A DNA stretch of 32,083 nt from NCBI GenBank assembly GCA_009705865.1, contig WLSJ01000003.1, positions 1-32,083 on the forward strand, given 5' to 3'. Below, piece after piece: positions 23,712 through 31,130 of this stretch. Under the pieces are notes generated by a model. It had not been told where the DNA came from and ran no database searches. It worked only from the letters and a program-made list of their open reading frames with translations. Made by a program: the position numbers and the translations under genes. Every line of letters begins with the position of its first letter. Within the stretch, counting starts at the first letter, position 1. This DNA is from Actinomycetota bacterium (GTDB lineage: Bacteria; Actinomycetota; Acidimicrobiia; Acidimicrobiales; Ilumatobacteraceae).

Positions 23712-24487
23712 GCGGACGGCTCGAAGCGGCGATGCGGTCTCGCATTGATGGCGGCGGCAAATGTTTAGTCCCGTACATCACTGGCGGATATCCCGGTTGG
23801 ATGGATGCAGTGCGAGCATGTGCCGCCAATGGTGCTGACGCAATAGAAATCGGAATTCCGTTTTCTGATCCTGTGATGGATGGGCCGATCATTCAGCAAG
23901 CGTCACAGACAGCATTAGATGGTGGTGCAACTCCTGTATCCATTCTTCATGATGTTCGTTCATTAGATGTAGGTATTCCACTTGCGGTGATGTGTTACTA
24001 CAACACTGTATTTCATGCAGGCCACGAGCGGTTTGCTCACGACCTTGCATCAGCCGGAATCTCAGCAGCGATTGTGCCTGATCTTCCGCTTGAAGAAGCA
24101 GGCGACTGGTGTGCTGCGGCTGATGCAGCCGGAATTGAGACCGTCATGCTTGCTGCGCCAACAGCTCCCGATGAACGACTTCCTCGTGTTGCTGAAAGAG
24201 CTCGTGGGTTCGTGTACTCAGTCGGACTACTTGGTGTGACCGGAGAGCGGGCGGCGCTTGCTCTAACCGCAACAACCCTTGCGGCCAGGGTTAAGAAAAT
24301 TACGACTAAGCCGGTCCTTATCGGAGTCGGAGTCTCGAATGCTCAACAAGCTGTAGAAGCAAGCCGAGTGGCTGACGGAGTCATCATGGGTGCGTCTGTT
24401 GTTCGCCGAATGATTGATGGTGGTGCAGATTCTGTGGGGGAGTTCATCGCAGAAGTCCGCCACGCACTTGACGGCGCCACGTGGTAA
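23708..24487 (+). CDS. trpA: Tryptophan synthase alpha chain
   Basis: 259 residues, a TIM barrel. YITGGYPG near residue 23 is typical, the catalytic pair is Glu47 ([11 protein letters not shown]) and Asp58 (VMDGP), and the C-terminal phosphate site is [10 protein letters not shown] with [10 protein letters not shown]. It cleaves indole-3-glycerol phosphate to indole and glyceraldehyde 3-phosphate. The start overlaps the trpB stop (ATGA), and the next gene begins 7 bases before its own stop, so the operon continues into a small cysteine/histidine protein. Confidence 0.96.
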   Translation: MSGRLEAAMRSRIDGGGKCLVPYITGGYPGWMDAVRACAANGADAIEIGIPFSDPVMDGPIIQQASQTALDGGATPVSILHDVRSLDVGIPLAVMCYYNTVFHAGHERFAHDLASAGISAAIVPDLPLEEAGDWCAAADAAGIETVMLAAPTAPDERLPRVAERARGFVYSVGLLGVTGERAALALTATTLAARVKKITTKPVLIGVGVSNAQQAVEASRVADGVIMGASVVRRMIDGGADSVGEFIAEVRHALDGATW

Positions 24488-24801
24488 ATATCTTCGGCGA
24501 AGGAATCTGTGAGCTGTGTCAGGCGGCGAAAATGTCTGAGTGGTTCTATGAAGATGACGAGTGCTGGATAGCCGAATGCGAGAGTTGCTCTGTGCCCATG
24601 GTGGTGTGGCGAGAACACAATGCCTTCCCTGACGAGGATGTAAAAACGCGTCTTCATGAGAGGTTGGCAGAGATTGTCTCTGAATTCTTTACCTTCGAGA
24701 TGCGTATCGATGATGACATGCGCACAATTCCTGACCACTACCACGCTCATGCGCGTCCGAAAAAGGGTTTTTTCGGTCATGGAATGCGTAAACCGACCTA
24801 A
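24481..24801 (+). CDS. Small HIT-like protein with two CxxC pairs and HxHxH
   Basis: 106 residues from a GTG overlapping the trpA end by 7 bases. Two cysteine pairs, C10-x2-C13 and C33-x2-C36, are followed by H46 in VVWREH and a C-terminal HYHAHAR (His86, 88, 90) that matches the HIT pattern H-x-H-x-H-x-x. The order CxxC, YEDDE, xVxxxxH, HxHxH and the overall length resemble zinc-containing HIT nucleotide hydrolases/transferases, so I suggest a divergent HIT-superfamily protein. The second CxxC is unusual for that family, and the Asn/Gly-Gln segment normally before the His triad is not seen. A plain zinc-binding protein is the alternative. Function unknown; tail-coupled to trpA. Confidence 0.62.
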   Translation: MVNIFGEGICELCQAAKMSEWFYEDDECWIAECESCSVPMVVWREHNAFPDEDVKTRLHERLAEIVSEFFTFEMRIDDDMRTIPDHYHAHARPKKGFFGHGMRKPT

Positions 24802-24810
24802 CTAAAGAAC

Positions 24811-24816
24811 TACCGT
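24811..24816 (+). promoter_or_regulatory. -10 box (TACCGT) for leaderless bcp
   Basis: TACCGT followed by TACAGA (6 bases) and the ATG of the peroxiredoxin gene at 24823. There is no Shine-Dalgarno sequence. This gives the redox gene and the following fabZ-like gene a promoter separate from the trp genes. Confidence 0.5.
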
Positions 24817-24822
24817 TACAGA

Positions 24823-25272
24823 ATGTTGACTGACGGCTCCAAGGCACCGAAGATTGAATTACTCGATCAAAATGGGAAAAAGTTCTCACTAACTTCAATG
24901 GGAAAGAAAAAGGTATTGGTTTACTTCTACCCAAAGGCAGATACTCCTGGTTGCACCACACAGTCATGCGGACTGCGTGATATCAAGGACGACATTGGTC
25001 GAACTGTGATCGTAGGGATTAGCCCTGACAAACCCGAAAAGCAAAAGAAATTCGATGACAAATACGAACTTGGTTTTACATTGCTTGCTGATACAGAACA
25101 TGTTGTAGCTGAAGCGTTCGATGTGTGGAAAGAGAAATCCATGTACGGCAAAAAGTACATGGGCATTGTTCGGTCCGCTTTTCTTATTCAGGACGGAATT
25201 GTTCTGAATGCGTGGTACAAGGTCTCGCCGGCAGATACTCCAACGAACTTGTTGAAGGAATTGAAGAAATGA
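24823..25272 (+). CDS. bcp: Thioredoxin-dependent peroxiredoxin, Bcp/PrxQ type
   Basis: 149 residues of the AhpC/TSA Bcp group. The peroxidatic Cys44 is in YPKADTPGCTTQSC, and a resolving Cys49 follows five residues later, the pattern of atypical 2-Cys PrxQ enzymes. Conserved LLAD and the MGIVRSAFLI segment with the active-site Arg are present. It reduces hydrogen peroxide and organic peroxides in the cytoplasm using thioredoxin. The ATG has a TACCGT box 6 bases upstream. The stop overlaps the ATG of the next gene (ATGA). Confidence 0.94.
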   Translation: MLTDGSKAPKIELLDQNGKKFSLTSMGKKKVLVYFYPKADTPGCTTQSCGLRDIKDDIGRTVIVGISPDKPEKQKKFDDKYELGFTLLADTEHVVAEAFDVWKEKSMYGKKYMGIVRSAFLIQDGIVLNAWYKVSPADTPTNLLKELKK

Positions 25273-25697
25273 GTGCGTTTCCGTTGCCCATTGATGTGTT
25301 GCCACATCGCCCTCCGTTCCTTTTTATTGACCGTGTGACATCTCTTGAAGTGGGAGTCAACGCAATTGGTCACTGGAAACTCACTGGCGATGAATGGTTC
25401 TTTCCTGGCCATTTTCCGGGTCGGCCCACGTTGCCAGGCGTGTTGATGTGTGAAGCCATTGCTCAATTGGGCGCTTATGCGCTGTTGACAGATCCGTTGC
25501 ATCAGTCGAAGCTCCCGCTGTTTGGTGGGCTTGATGGCGCTCGCTTTCGTCGTCAGGTTGGCCCAGGCGATGAATTGGAATTGCAGGCAACACTTGGTCG
25601 TATCAGTGCTCGTGGCGGCAAGGGTTCTGGCCGGGCCTTACTCAACGGCAAGGTCGCGTGCGAATGCGACTTGATGTTCGTTCTTGTTGATCGGTAA
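25269..25697 (+). CDS. fabZ: 3-hydroxyacyl-ACP dehydratase, FabZ-like
   Basis: 142 residues, a single hot-dog domain. LPHRPPFLFIDRV at the start and GHFPGRPTLPGVLMCEAIAQ in pieces are classic FabZ; catalytic His48 and Glu62 are in place. FabZ dehydrates 3-hydroxyacyl-ACP in type II fatty acid synthesis. The fab operon lies just downstream on the opposite strand and lacks a dehydratase, so this gene may supply it. ATG 25269 overlaps the bcp stop, indicating coupling. Mycobacteria use HadABC instead, so a FabZ-type enzyme is a lineage hint. Confidence 0.88.
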   Translation: MSAFPLPIDVLPHRPPFLFIDRVTSLEVGVNAIGHWKLTGDEWFFPGHFPGRPTLPGVLMCEAIAQLGAYALLTDPLHQSKLPLFGGLDGARFRRQVGPGDELELQATLGRISARGGKGSGRALLNGKVACECDLMFVLVDR

Positions 25698-25701
25698 GTA
25701 C

Positions 25702-26256
25702 ATGAGACAGGTGTCTGTCGGTCCCGAATCATTGCAAGTGGGTGACTATGTTGTGCGCAAGTACGAGCCATCAGATGCTCCCGCTTTGGTGGAAGCCGTC
25801 ACCGCAAGCTGTGAACACCTTCGGCCATGGATGCCATGGATCAAGTTTGAACCACAAACTGTGACGCAACGTGAAGTGTTAATCAAGACTTGGAGCAAAG
25901 CGTGGGAAAATTGCACAGAGTTCGTGATGGGCATCTTCTTGGGAAGTCGCGTGGTTGGCGGAACTGGCCTGCACCTGCGTGGAGACATCAACACGGTGGA
26001 AATTGGCTATTGGGTTCATGTTGATTTCGTTGGCAAAGGAATCGCTACTGAGGTTTCACGAATATTGACAGAGACTGCATTTTCAATCTGGCCCGAAATT
26101 GACATTGTTGAAATACATCACGATGAAGCAAATGTCGCATCGGGAAAGGTCCCAGACCGGTTGGGATTTGAGCATGTCTCTACAGGGCAGAGAGAACCTG
26201 AAGCACCTGCTGAAAGCGGAGTGATGTATCGCTGGGAAAAGAAACGGCCGAAATAG
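25702..26256 (+). CDS. GNAT-family N-acetyltransferase, RimJ/RimL-like
   Basis: 184 residues. The N-terminal DYVVRKYEPSDAPALVEAV and HLRPWMPW are typical of RimJ/RimL-type GNAT proteins, and the acetyl-CoA pyrophosphate loop is in VGKGIATEVSRILTE. A GYWVHVDFVGKG strand precedes it. Substrate may be a protein N-terminus, an amino group on a small molecule or an antibiotic; not determinable. ATG 25702 is preferred over the TTG at 25684 inside fabZ. The stop abuts the stop of convergent fabF with no spacer. Confidence 0.85.
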   Translation: MRQVSVGPESLQVGDYVVRKYEPSDAPALVEAVTASCEHLRPWMPWIKFEPQTVTQREVLIKTWSKAWENCTEFVMGIFLGSRVVGGTGLHLRGDINTVEIGYWVHVDFVGKGIATEVSRILTETAFSIWPEIDIVEIHHDEANVASGKVPDRLGFEHVSTGQREPEAPAESGVMYRWEKKRPK

Positions 26257-27441
26257 TTATTCGGGCGGACCGATAATGACGGAACCGTTGTGTCCACCAA
26301 AACCGAAGTTGTTTGAGATCGCAGGACCTGGAACCCACGAACGAGCTGCACCCATGACCAAATCAATATCCATGGCCGGATCAAGTTCCGTAGTTCCTGC
26401 AGTTGGGGGAATCATTTTGTGTTGCATGGAAAGAACTACTTGAGCAGCTTCCAGTGCACCCGCGGCGCCTAGTGCATGGCCAGTGACGCCCTTACCGCTA
26501 GTGACAGCTACGCCACGTGGGCCAAAGACATGAGTCATTGCTGCAGCTTCTGCGGAATCGTTGAGCGGTGTCGATGTTCCGTGTGCATTCACAAGCTTGA
26601 TGTCGCTTGCTGTGATGCCTGCATCATCGAGCGCAAGATTCATGCATGCAATTGCACCGGTGCCGCCAGGCGCGGGTGCAGTGATGTGATGGGCATCTGC
26701 ATTACTTGCGGAGCCCAAAATTTCACCAAGAATCTTTGCTCCACGAGCTACCGCAAGGTCATAGCGCTCGAGAATAAATACTGCTGCGCCTTCGCCCATC
26801 ACGAAACCATCGCGGGTTGTGTCGAATGGTTTTGAAGATCCCGTAGACGACAGTGCAGTCATGTTGCCGAAACCAGCAAGAGAAGTAAGAGTGGCGGCGC
26901 ATTCAGCCCCGCCGGTAGCGACTGCGTCGCATCGTCCCCATGCAATCAACCGAGCTGCGTATCCGATTGCGTGAGTGCCGGCTGCACATGCAGTACAGAT
27001 GGTCTCGTTAGGACCCTGCAATCCGTATTTCATAGAGATCGCTGCACCTGATGCATTGGCCATCATCATTGGGACAAGGAAAGGTGAGACGCGACGTTCA
27101 CCTTTTTCGACACGAACAATTACTTGTTCTTCTAATGTGTGCAGACCACCGATTCCGGTTGCAAAGATTGTGCCAAATCGAGCTGGATCGACATTCAGAT
27201 CTCCGGCTTGCTCGAACGCTTCGGCAGCGGCTGCTAGAGCCAACTGTTCCACTCTGTCTGCCCGTCGTGCATCTTTAGGAGAGTCGAAATATGGCTGAGG
27301 ATCCCAGTCAGGTATTTCAAGGGAGCGAGTATTGGTGATACCCGGCCCCATAAGCCCGTTCCAGTACGCCTCTTTACCAATCCCACAAGGAGCAACAACT
27401 CCTAGCCCTGTGATTGCTACGCGATGTCCGACACCCTTCAT
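26257..27441 (-). CDS. fabF: 3-oxoacyl-ACP synthase II
   Basis: 394 residues of the KAS II thiolase fold. Catalytic Cys152 is in TACAAGTHAIG, and the two His are in VNAHGTSTPLND and KGVTGHALGAAG, giving the Cys-His-His triad. The C-terminus ends with NNFGFGGHNGSV, typical of FabF. It elongates acyl-ACP by condensation with malonyl-ACP. It is the last gene of the fabD-fabH-fabG-acpP-fabF operon and starts 17 bases after acpP. No strong ribosome-binding site is seen before the ATG. Confidence 0.95.
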   Translation of the reverse strand: MKGVGHRVAITGLGVVAPCGIGKEAYWNGLMGPGITNTRSLEIPDWDPQPYFDSPKDARRADRVEQLALAAAAEAFEQAGDLNVDPARFGTIFATGIGGLHTLEEQVIVRVEKGERRVSPFLVPMMMANASGAAISMKYGLQGPNETICTACAAGTHAIGYAARLIAWGRCDAVATGGAECAATLTSLAGFGNMTALSSTGSSKPFDTTRDGFVMGEGAAVFILERYDLAVARGAKILGEILGSASNADAHHITAPAPGGTGAIACMNLALDDAGITASDIKLVNAHGTSTPLNDSAEAAAMTHVFGPRGVAVTSGKGVTGHALGAAGALEAAQVVLSMQHKMIPPTAGTTELDPAMDIDLVMGAARSWVPGPAISNNFGFGGHNGSVIIGPPE

Positions 27442-27458
27442 GGCAGGAAAGATGTTGG

Positions 27459-27695
27459 TTACAGCTTGCCGACGATGACGTCGAATGCTTGACCGACTGT
27501 TTTGACTTCAGCAAGGTCTTCCTCTGGAACTTCAATTCCGAACTCTTCTTCAAGAGCCATGACAAGTTCAACCACGTCGAGTGAGTCTGCATCAAGGTCA
27601 TCTGCGAAATTGGCGGTGGGGACGACTTGTGAGGCGTCTACTGAAAGTGTTTCTACTGCGCACTTGACAAAGCGGCTAAATAGTTCTTGATCCAT
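27459..27695 (-). CDS. acpP: Acyl carrier protein
   Basis: 78 residues, acidic, four-helix ACP. The 4'-phosphopantetheine attachment Ser38 is in DLDADSLDVVELVMALEEEF, which matches FAS-type ACPs closely. It carries the growing acyl chain between FabD, FabH, FabG, FabZ and FabF. A strong Shine-Dalgarno AAGGAG lies 9 bases before the ATG, one of the best in the window and consistent with the high expression expected of ACP. An 87-base gap separates it from fabG and could hold its own promoter, but I see no clear -10 and -35 pair. Confidence 0.97.
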   Translation of the reverse strand: MDQELFSRFVKCAVETLSVDASQVVPTANFADDLDADSLDVVELVMALEEEFGIEVPEEDLAEVKTVGQAFDVIVGKL

Positions 27696-27782
27696 GGGGT
27701 GTATCTCCTTGTTAGGTGTTCTAGTTTCTCACAAAGTGCGCTGATAGTCAGCCATTGGCTTTTCAGGCGCGGTGTTTGTGAA

Positions 27783-28487
27783 TTAATGGCCCATGCCAAG
27801 GCCGCCATCGACAGGAATAACAGCCCCTGTGATGTACGCAGCATCTGGACCAGCCAAAAATGCCACAACTCCAGCAATCTCGTCGGTCGTAGCCATTCGG
27901 GCGAGGGGAACAGAGGCAGAGATTTGATCGAGACGTTCCTGACCAAGTGAAGCGGTCATATCTGTTTCTACTGGGCCTGGTGCGACGACATTGACCGTGA
28001 TTGAGCGTGAACCAAGTTCGCGAGCGAGTGATCGAGCAAACCCGACGAGACCCGCTTTTGAGGCAGCATAATTTGCTTGGCCAGCTGAACCGAGAAGACC
28101 AACAACAGATGACATCAGAATGATTCGCCCTTTTCGTGCGCGAAGCATGCCTTGTGTTGCACGCTTCACAACTCGAAACGTTCCTGTGAGATTGGCGTCA
28201 AGCACTCCGGCAAAATCTGTTTCGCTCATTCGCAAAAGGAGTGTGTCTTTTGTGACGCCTGCATTAGACACCAAGATTTCTACTGGCCCGAAGTGTGCTT
28301 CGATGGCAGTGAAGGCTGCATCAACTTGAGCAGTGTCTGTGACGTCGCACTTGACACCGAAAAATTGTGGGGGTGGAGGAGACGAGTTGTACGTAACCGC
28401 CACTTTGTCGCCGAGGGCGGCAAATCGCTCAGCACACGCAAGACCAATGCCGCGTGAGCCCCCTGTGATTAATACAACTCTGCTCAT
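27783..28487 (-). CDS. fabG: 3-oxoacyl-ACP reductase
   Basis: 234 residues of the SDR family. LITGGSRGIGLA near the N-terminus binds NADPH, SNAG lies in the middle, the catalytic Ser is in ILMSSVVG, and Tyr/Lys are in NYAASKAGL. A Pro-rich stretch SSPPPPQFF replaces the usual loop after the second strand. It reduces 3-oxoacyl-ACP. The ATG at 28487 overlaps the fabH stop as ATGA. Two 3-oxoacyl reductase-like SDR genes occur in the window; operon context makes this one FabG. Confidence 0.94.
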   Translation of the reverse strand: MSRVVLITGGSRGIGLACAERFAALGDKVAVTYNSSPPPPQFFGVKCDVTDTAQVDAAFTAIEAHFGPVEILVSNAGVTKDTLLLRMSETDFAGVLDANLTGTFRVVKRATQGMLRARKGRIILMSSVVGLLGSAGQANYAASKAGLVGFARSLARELGSRSITVNVVAPGPVETDMTASLGQERLDQISASVPLARMATTDEIAGVVAFLAGPDAAYITGAVIPVDGGLGMGH

Positions 28488-29434
28488 TGCGCACCCCATC
28501 GTATGACAGCACTAGCTGCGGTCATACCTGCGCCGAAGCCAACCATTAGTACGAGATCTCCGTCCTTGGGTCGAACTTGTCCGAAGTCTCCGAACATGGC
28601 AAGCGGTATGGACGCAGAAGACGTGTTACCGGTTTCATGAACAACAACTGCGACTTTGTCCATCGGTACCCCCAACTTGTCACAAGCAGACGTAATGATG
28701 CGGATGTTCGCTTGGTGAGGAATTACAACAGAAAGTTGATCTGCTGTAACACCTGCAGCAGCCATTGATTTCTGTGCACTGTCGACCATGATGCGAACTG
28801 CACGACGGAACACTTCCTTGCCGTCCATATGAATGAATCCACCTATCTCGGTGTACAGAATTTCTTCAGCGCTTCCGTCGGCATCAAGATCCCAACCGAG
28901 TAATTGTCCGTGACCAGTAGTGCTTTCTAAGACCGCAGCGCCCGACCCATCAGCAAACAGAATTGCTGTGTTGCGGTCGGTCCAATCAGTAATGCGTGAC
29001 AGGGTGTCAGTTCCGATAACAAGGATGCGTTGTGCACCCATTGCTATTAGTCCGTGAGCTGTGACCATTGCATAAACGAAACCCGAACACGCTGCGTTGA
29101 TGTCAAACGCTCCACAGCGCAAGCCCAGGGCATTTTGCACTGTGGCAGACGTAGCAGGCACTGTGCGATCCGGAGTGGTGGTGGCTAAAACTAGAGCGTC
29201 AATGGAATGTGGATCAATGCCTGCCATATCAATTGCGGCACGACCGCTTGAGATACTGAGTTCTGCGGTTGAACCACCTATATGTCGGCGATGAATACCT
29301 GTGCGTTCGCGGATCCATTCATCATTGGTGTCCATGGTTTGAGACAATTCATCATTGGTGACAGTCTTGTGTCCTAATGCGGTGCCCCAGCCAATAAAGC
29401 GAGCACCGCGAACATTGTCTGGTATCTGAGGCAT
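28484..29434 (-). CDS. fabH: 3-oxoacyl-ACP synthase III
   Basis: 316 residues from ATG 29434. Catalytic Cys116 is in NAACSGFVYA, His in IPHQANIRI, and Asn in HETGNTSSAS, the KAS III triad. TNDEWIRERTGIHRR near residue 37 is also typical. FabH starts fatty acid synthesis by condensing acyl-CoA with malonyl-ACP. The start is fixed by GGAG five bases upstream; an in-frame start at 29479 would overlap fabD and is less likely. It follows fabD after 26 bases. Confidence 0.95.
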   Translation of the reverse strand: MPQIPDNVRGARFIGWGTALGHKTVTNDELSQTMDTNDEWIRERTGIHRRHIGGSTAELSISSGRAAIDMAGIDPHSIDALVLATTTPDRTVPATSATVQNALGLRCGAFDINAACSGFVYAMVTAHGLIAMGAQRILVIGTDTLSRITDWTDRNTAILFADGSGAAVLESTTGHGQLLGWDLDADGSAEEILYTEIGGFIHMDGKEVFRRAVRIMVDSAQKSMAAAGVTADQLSVVIPHQANIRIITSACDKLGVPMDKVAVVVHETGNTSSASIPLAMFGDFGQVRPKDGDLVLMVGFGAGMTAASAVIRWGAQ

Positions 29435-29460
29435 GAATTCTCCGCGATCTCTTTCAGTGT

Positions 29461-30636
29461 CTACTTCGTGCGCAACCATGCAATGGGCTGACGCGATGTG
29501 ACTCGTTCGCCTTCAACTGCGATATAACTCTGCACGATGCCGGCGAATGGGGAACGAACTTCGGTTTCGCCAACATGTCCGATGAGTTGTCCTACCTCAA
29601 TAGTCATACCGCTTGAGATTCCGCCTATTGGAGTGAATACCCCCGCAGATGGACTAACGACTAATCGTTCGATAGCAAACAGATGCTCGCCCTCATGTTG
29701 TCCAGCAGCCAGTGGAGCAGAAGCGTCTACCCATTCAATGAGCTTGTCTAATTCATCTGGAGTAGCAACGCTGATAGTGCGCGCAGCTTGCACTGTGCGT
29801 TTTGCCATGCCGGTCAAGACACCGCCTGGTCCTAATTCCACAAATCCTGTGACTCCAGCTTCAGCAAGAGTCAGAAGGCAATGTTTCCATCGCACAGGAT
29901 TCGATAGTTGTGCAGACAGTAAAGATGACCATTCTTCTCCAGTTGCATGCATCAGAGCATCAACATTTGATACAACCGGAACTTCTGTGTCACGTGGACT
30001 TGCATCTGCGATTGCGATGCGCAATCGATCGCGTGCAGCAGTCATAAACGGAGTGTGAAAAGCCCCTGCCACTTGAAGTGGCATGACCTTTTTTGCACCC
30101 AATTCTTTGGCAACTGTTCCAGCAGCGGCAACACCGGCCGGAGACCCTGCGATAACAACTTGTCCGGGGGCATTGAAGTTGGCAACCCATACGTCACTGT
30201 CTGCGCGTCTGCATGCAACCTCTACTAGATCATCGTCAAGTCCCAATATTGCAGCCATGGTTCCGGGAGAAGCAAGACCAGCTTCATGCATGGCATCGGC
30301 TCGTTCAACAACTAAACGGACACCGTCTTCAAAAGACAAAGCACCAGTCGCTGTCAGTGCTGTGTATTCGCCAAGACTGTGACCCGCACAAAAACTTGGT
30401 TCAATTCCTAAGCGTTCAACCGCGTCCAAAACCATGAGGCTTGAAACAAATGTTGTTAATTGCGCATTTCGTGTGTCGCGTAAAACTTCTGCATCGGCAT
30501 CAAGCAACAATGCGCCAACATCTCGGCCCGCAACTTCGGACGCTTCATCAACTAGATCCCAGCTCTCGCTGTCTATCCAGGGGCGACCCATGCCGGGTCT
30601 TTGCGACCCTTGACCGGGAAATGTAAAGGCAAGCAC
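29461..30636 (-). CDS. fabD: Malonyl-CoA:ACP transacylase fused to a biotinyl/lipoyl-like domain
   Basis: 391 residues from GTG 30636. Residues 1 to about 300 are a normal FabD: FTFPGQGSQ at the N-terminus, nucleophile Ser87 in GHSLGEY, the Arg in VVERADAM, and His in GAFHTPFM. It loads malonyl groups onto ACP. Unusually, the last about 76 residues form a second domain resembling a biotin carrier barrel: SPSAGVFTP, VGQLIGHV, SPFAGIVQSYI, VEGERV and QPIAWL. Where biotinylated proteins have AMKM this reads VGET, so no lysine is available. FabD alone is usually about 300-320 residues. A GTG at 30657 is an alternative start; 30636 is favoured by TAAGGT 7 bases upstream. Confidence 0.92.
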   Translation of the reverse strand: MLAFTFPGQGSQRPGMGRPWIDSESWDLVDEASEVAGRDVGALLLDADAEVLRDTRNAQLTTFVSSLMVLDAVERLGIEPSFCAGHSLGEYTALTATGALSFEDGVRLVVERADAMHEAGLASPGTMAAILGLDDDLVEVACRRADSDVWVANFNAPGQVVIAGSPAGVAAAGTVAKELGAKKVMPLQVAGAFHTPFMTAARDRLRIAIADASPRDTEVPVVSNVDALMHATGEEWSSLLSAQLSNPVRWKHCLLTLAEAGVTGFVELGPGGVLTGMAKRTVQAARTISVATPDELDKLIEWVDASAPLAAGQHEGEHLFAIERLVVSPSAGVFTPIGGISSGMTIEVGQLIGHVGETEVRSPFAGIVQSYIAVEGERVTSRQPIAWLRTK

Positions 30637-30643
30637 TGCTAAA

Positions 30644-30649
30644 ACCTTA
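30644..30649 (-). promoter_or_regulatory. -10 box (TAAGGT) of the fab operon
   Basis: TAAGGT on the minus strand is followed by TTTAGCA (7 bases) and GTG at 30636. The same hexamer precedes trpF. It would drive fabD-fabH-fabG and probably acpP-fabF as a leaderless transcript. If the GTG at 30657 were the real start, this box would lie inside the gene. Confidence 0.42.
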
Positions 30650-30709
30650 GACGGCACGTTGCCAGCAGTGTGGACTACTAGTTAGTAAGGCTCAGCAGGG
30701 AAGTGCCGA

Positions 30710-30715
30710 TACCAT
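30710..30715 (+). promoter_or_regulatory. Possible -10 box (TACCAT) of the tRNA-Leu gene
   Basis: TACCAT fits TAnnnT and would place the transcription start four or five bases before the tRNA 5' end. No convincing -35 is seen 17 bases upstream, so this is a weak call. Confidence 0.3.
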
Positions 30716-30726
30716 GGTTGACCCTG

Positions 30727-30809
30727 GCCCGAGTGGCGGAATGGCAGACGCGACGGACTCAAAATCCGTTGCTCGAAAGGGCGTGTGGGTTCGAGTCCCA
30801 CCTCGGGCA
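30727..30809 (+). tRNA. tRNA-Leu (anticodon CAA)
   Basis: 83-base class II tRNA. The acceptor stem GCCCGAG pairs with CTCGGGC, the anticodon stem ACGGA pairs with TCCGT around the loop CTCAAAA giving anticodon CAA, the long variable arm GCTC-GAAA-GGGC is present as required for tRNA-Leu, and the T arm is GTGGG-TTCGAGT-CCCAC. The discriminator base is A. The following bases are CCCA, so the CCA end is not encoded exactly and must be added. It decodes UUG. Confidence 0.96.
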
Positions 30810-30836
30810 CCCAGGAAATCCATACACTTAAGGTGT

Positions 30837-31130
30837 ATGGGACATCGACTACTGCAACGGCGTCTCACGCAGGTCTCTGCTCGAATGCGAGAGCTGTCTG
30901 AAGAACTCCGAGTCGTACAAGACCAGATGACGCACATTGTGGATGAAGCAGACGAGAAGTCATTGCGCGCTTTGGTGTCTGAGACCCCGAGCGCCGCGTT
31001 CGAATATCGCGAAGCAAAGAAACATGCTGACGTTATTCAAAGACTCCATGGTCAGTTGACCGCCGAATTGGCAGATCTAGAGCGCCGAATGAATAATCTC
31101 TTAGATCGTATGAAGGAACCAAGCGTATGA
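30837..31130 (+). CDS. Small coiled-coil protein upstream of the ANTAR regulator
   Basis: 97 residues, highly charged and almost entirely helical by composition. Two heptad-rich stretches, about residues 5-38 and 55-93, are separated by a short turn containing ALVSETPSAAFE. No membrane segment or catalytic motif is visible. I cannot name a family, although similar small helical proteins near PdtaR-type regulators in Actinobacteria come to mind. It begins 27 bases after tRNA-Leu, and its stop overlaps the next start as ATGA, so it is translationally coupled to the ANTAR protein and may bind it. TACACT 8 bases upstream of the ATG may be its -10. Confidence 0.75.
   Translation: MGHRLLQRRLTQVSARMRELSEELRVVQDQMTHIVDEADEKSLRALVSETPSAAFEYREAKKHADVIQRLHGQLTAELADLERRMNNLLDRMKEPSV

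Noticed and set aside
29537-30058. 173-codon plus-strand frame inside fabD
   Set aside because: Ser/Thr/Pro-rich composition typical of antisense frames and complete overlap with fabD.
30714-30836. N-terminal extension of the coiled-coil protein across tRNA-Leu
   Set aside because: The extension translates the tRNA itself; the tRNA structure is unambiguous, so the protein starts at 30837.
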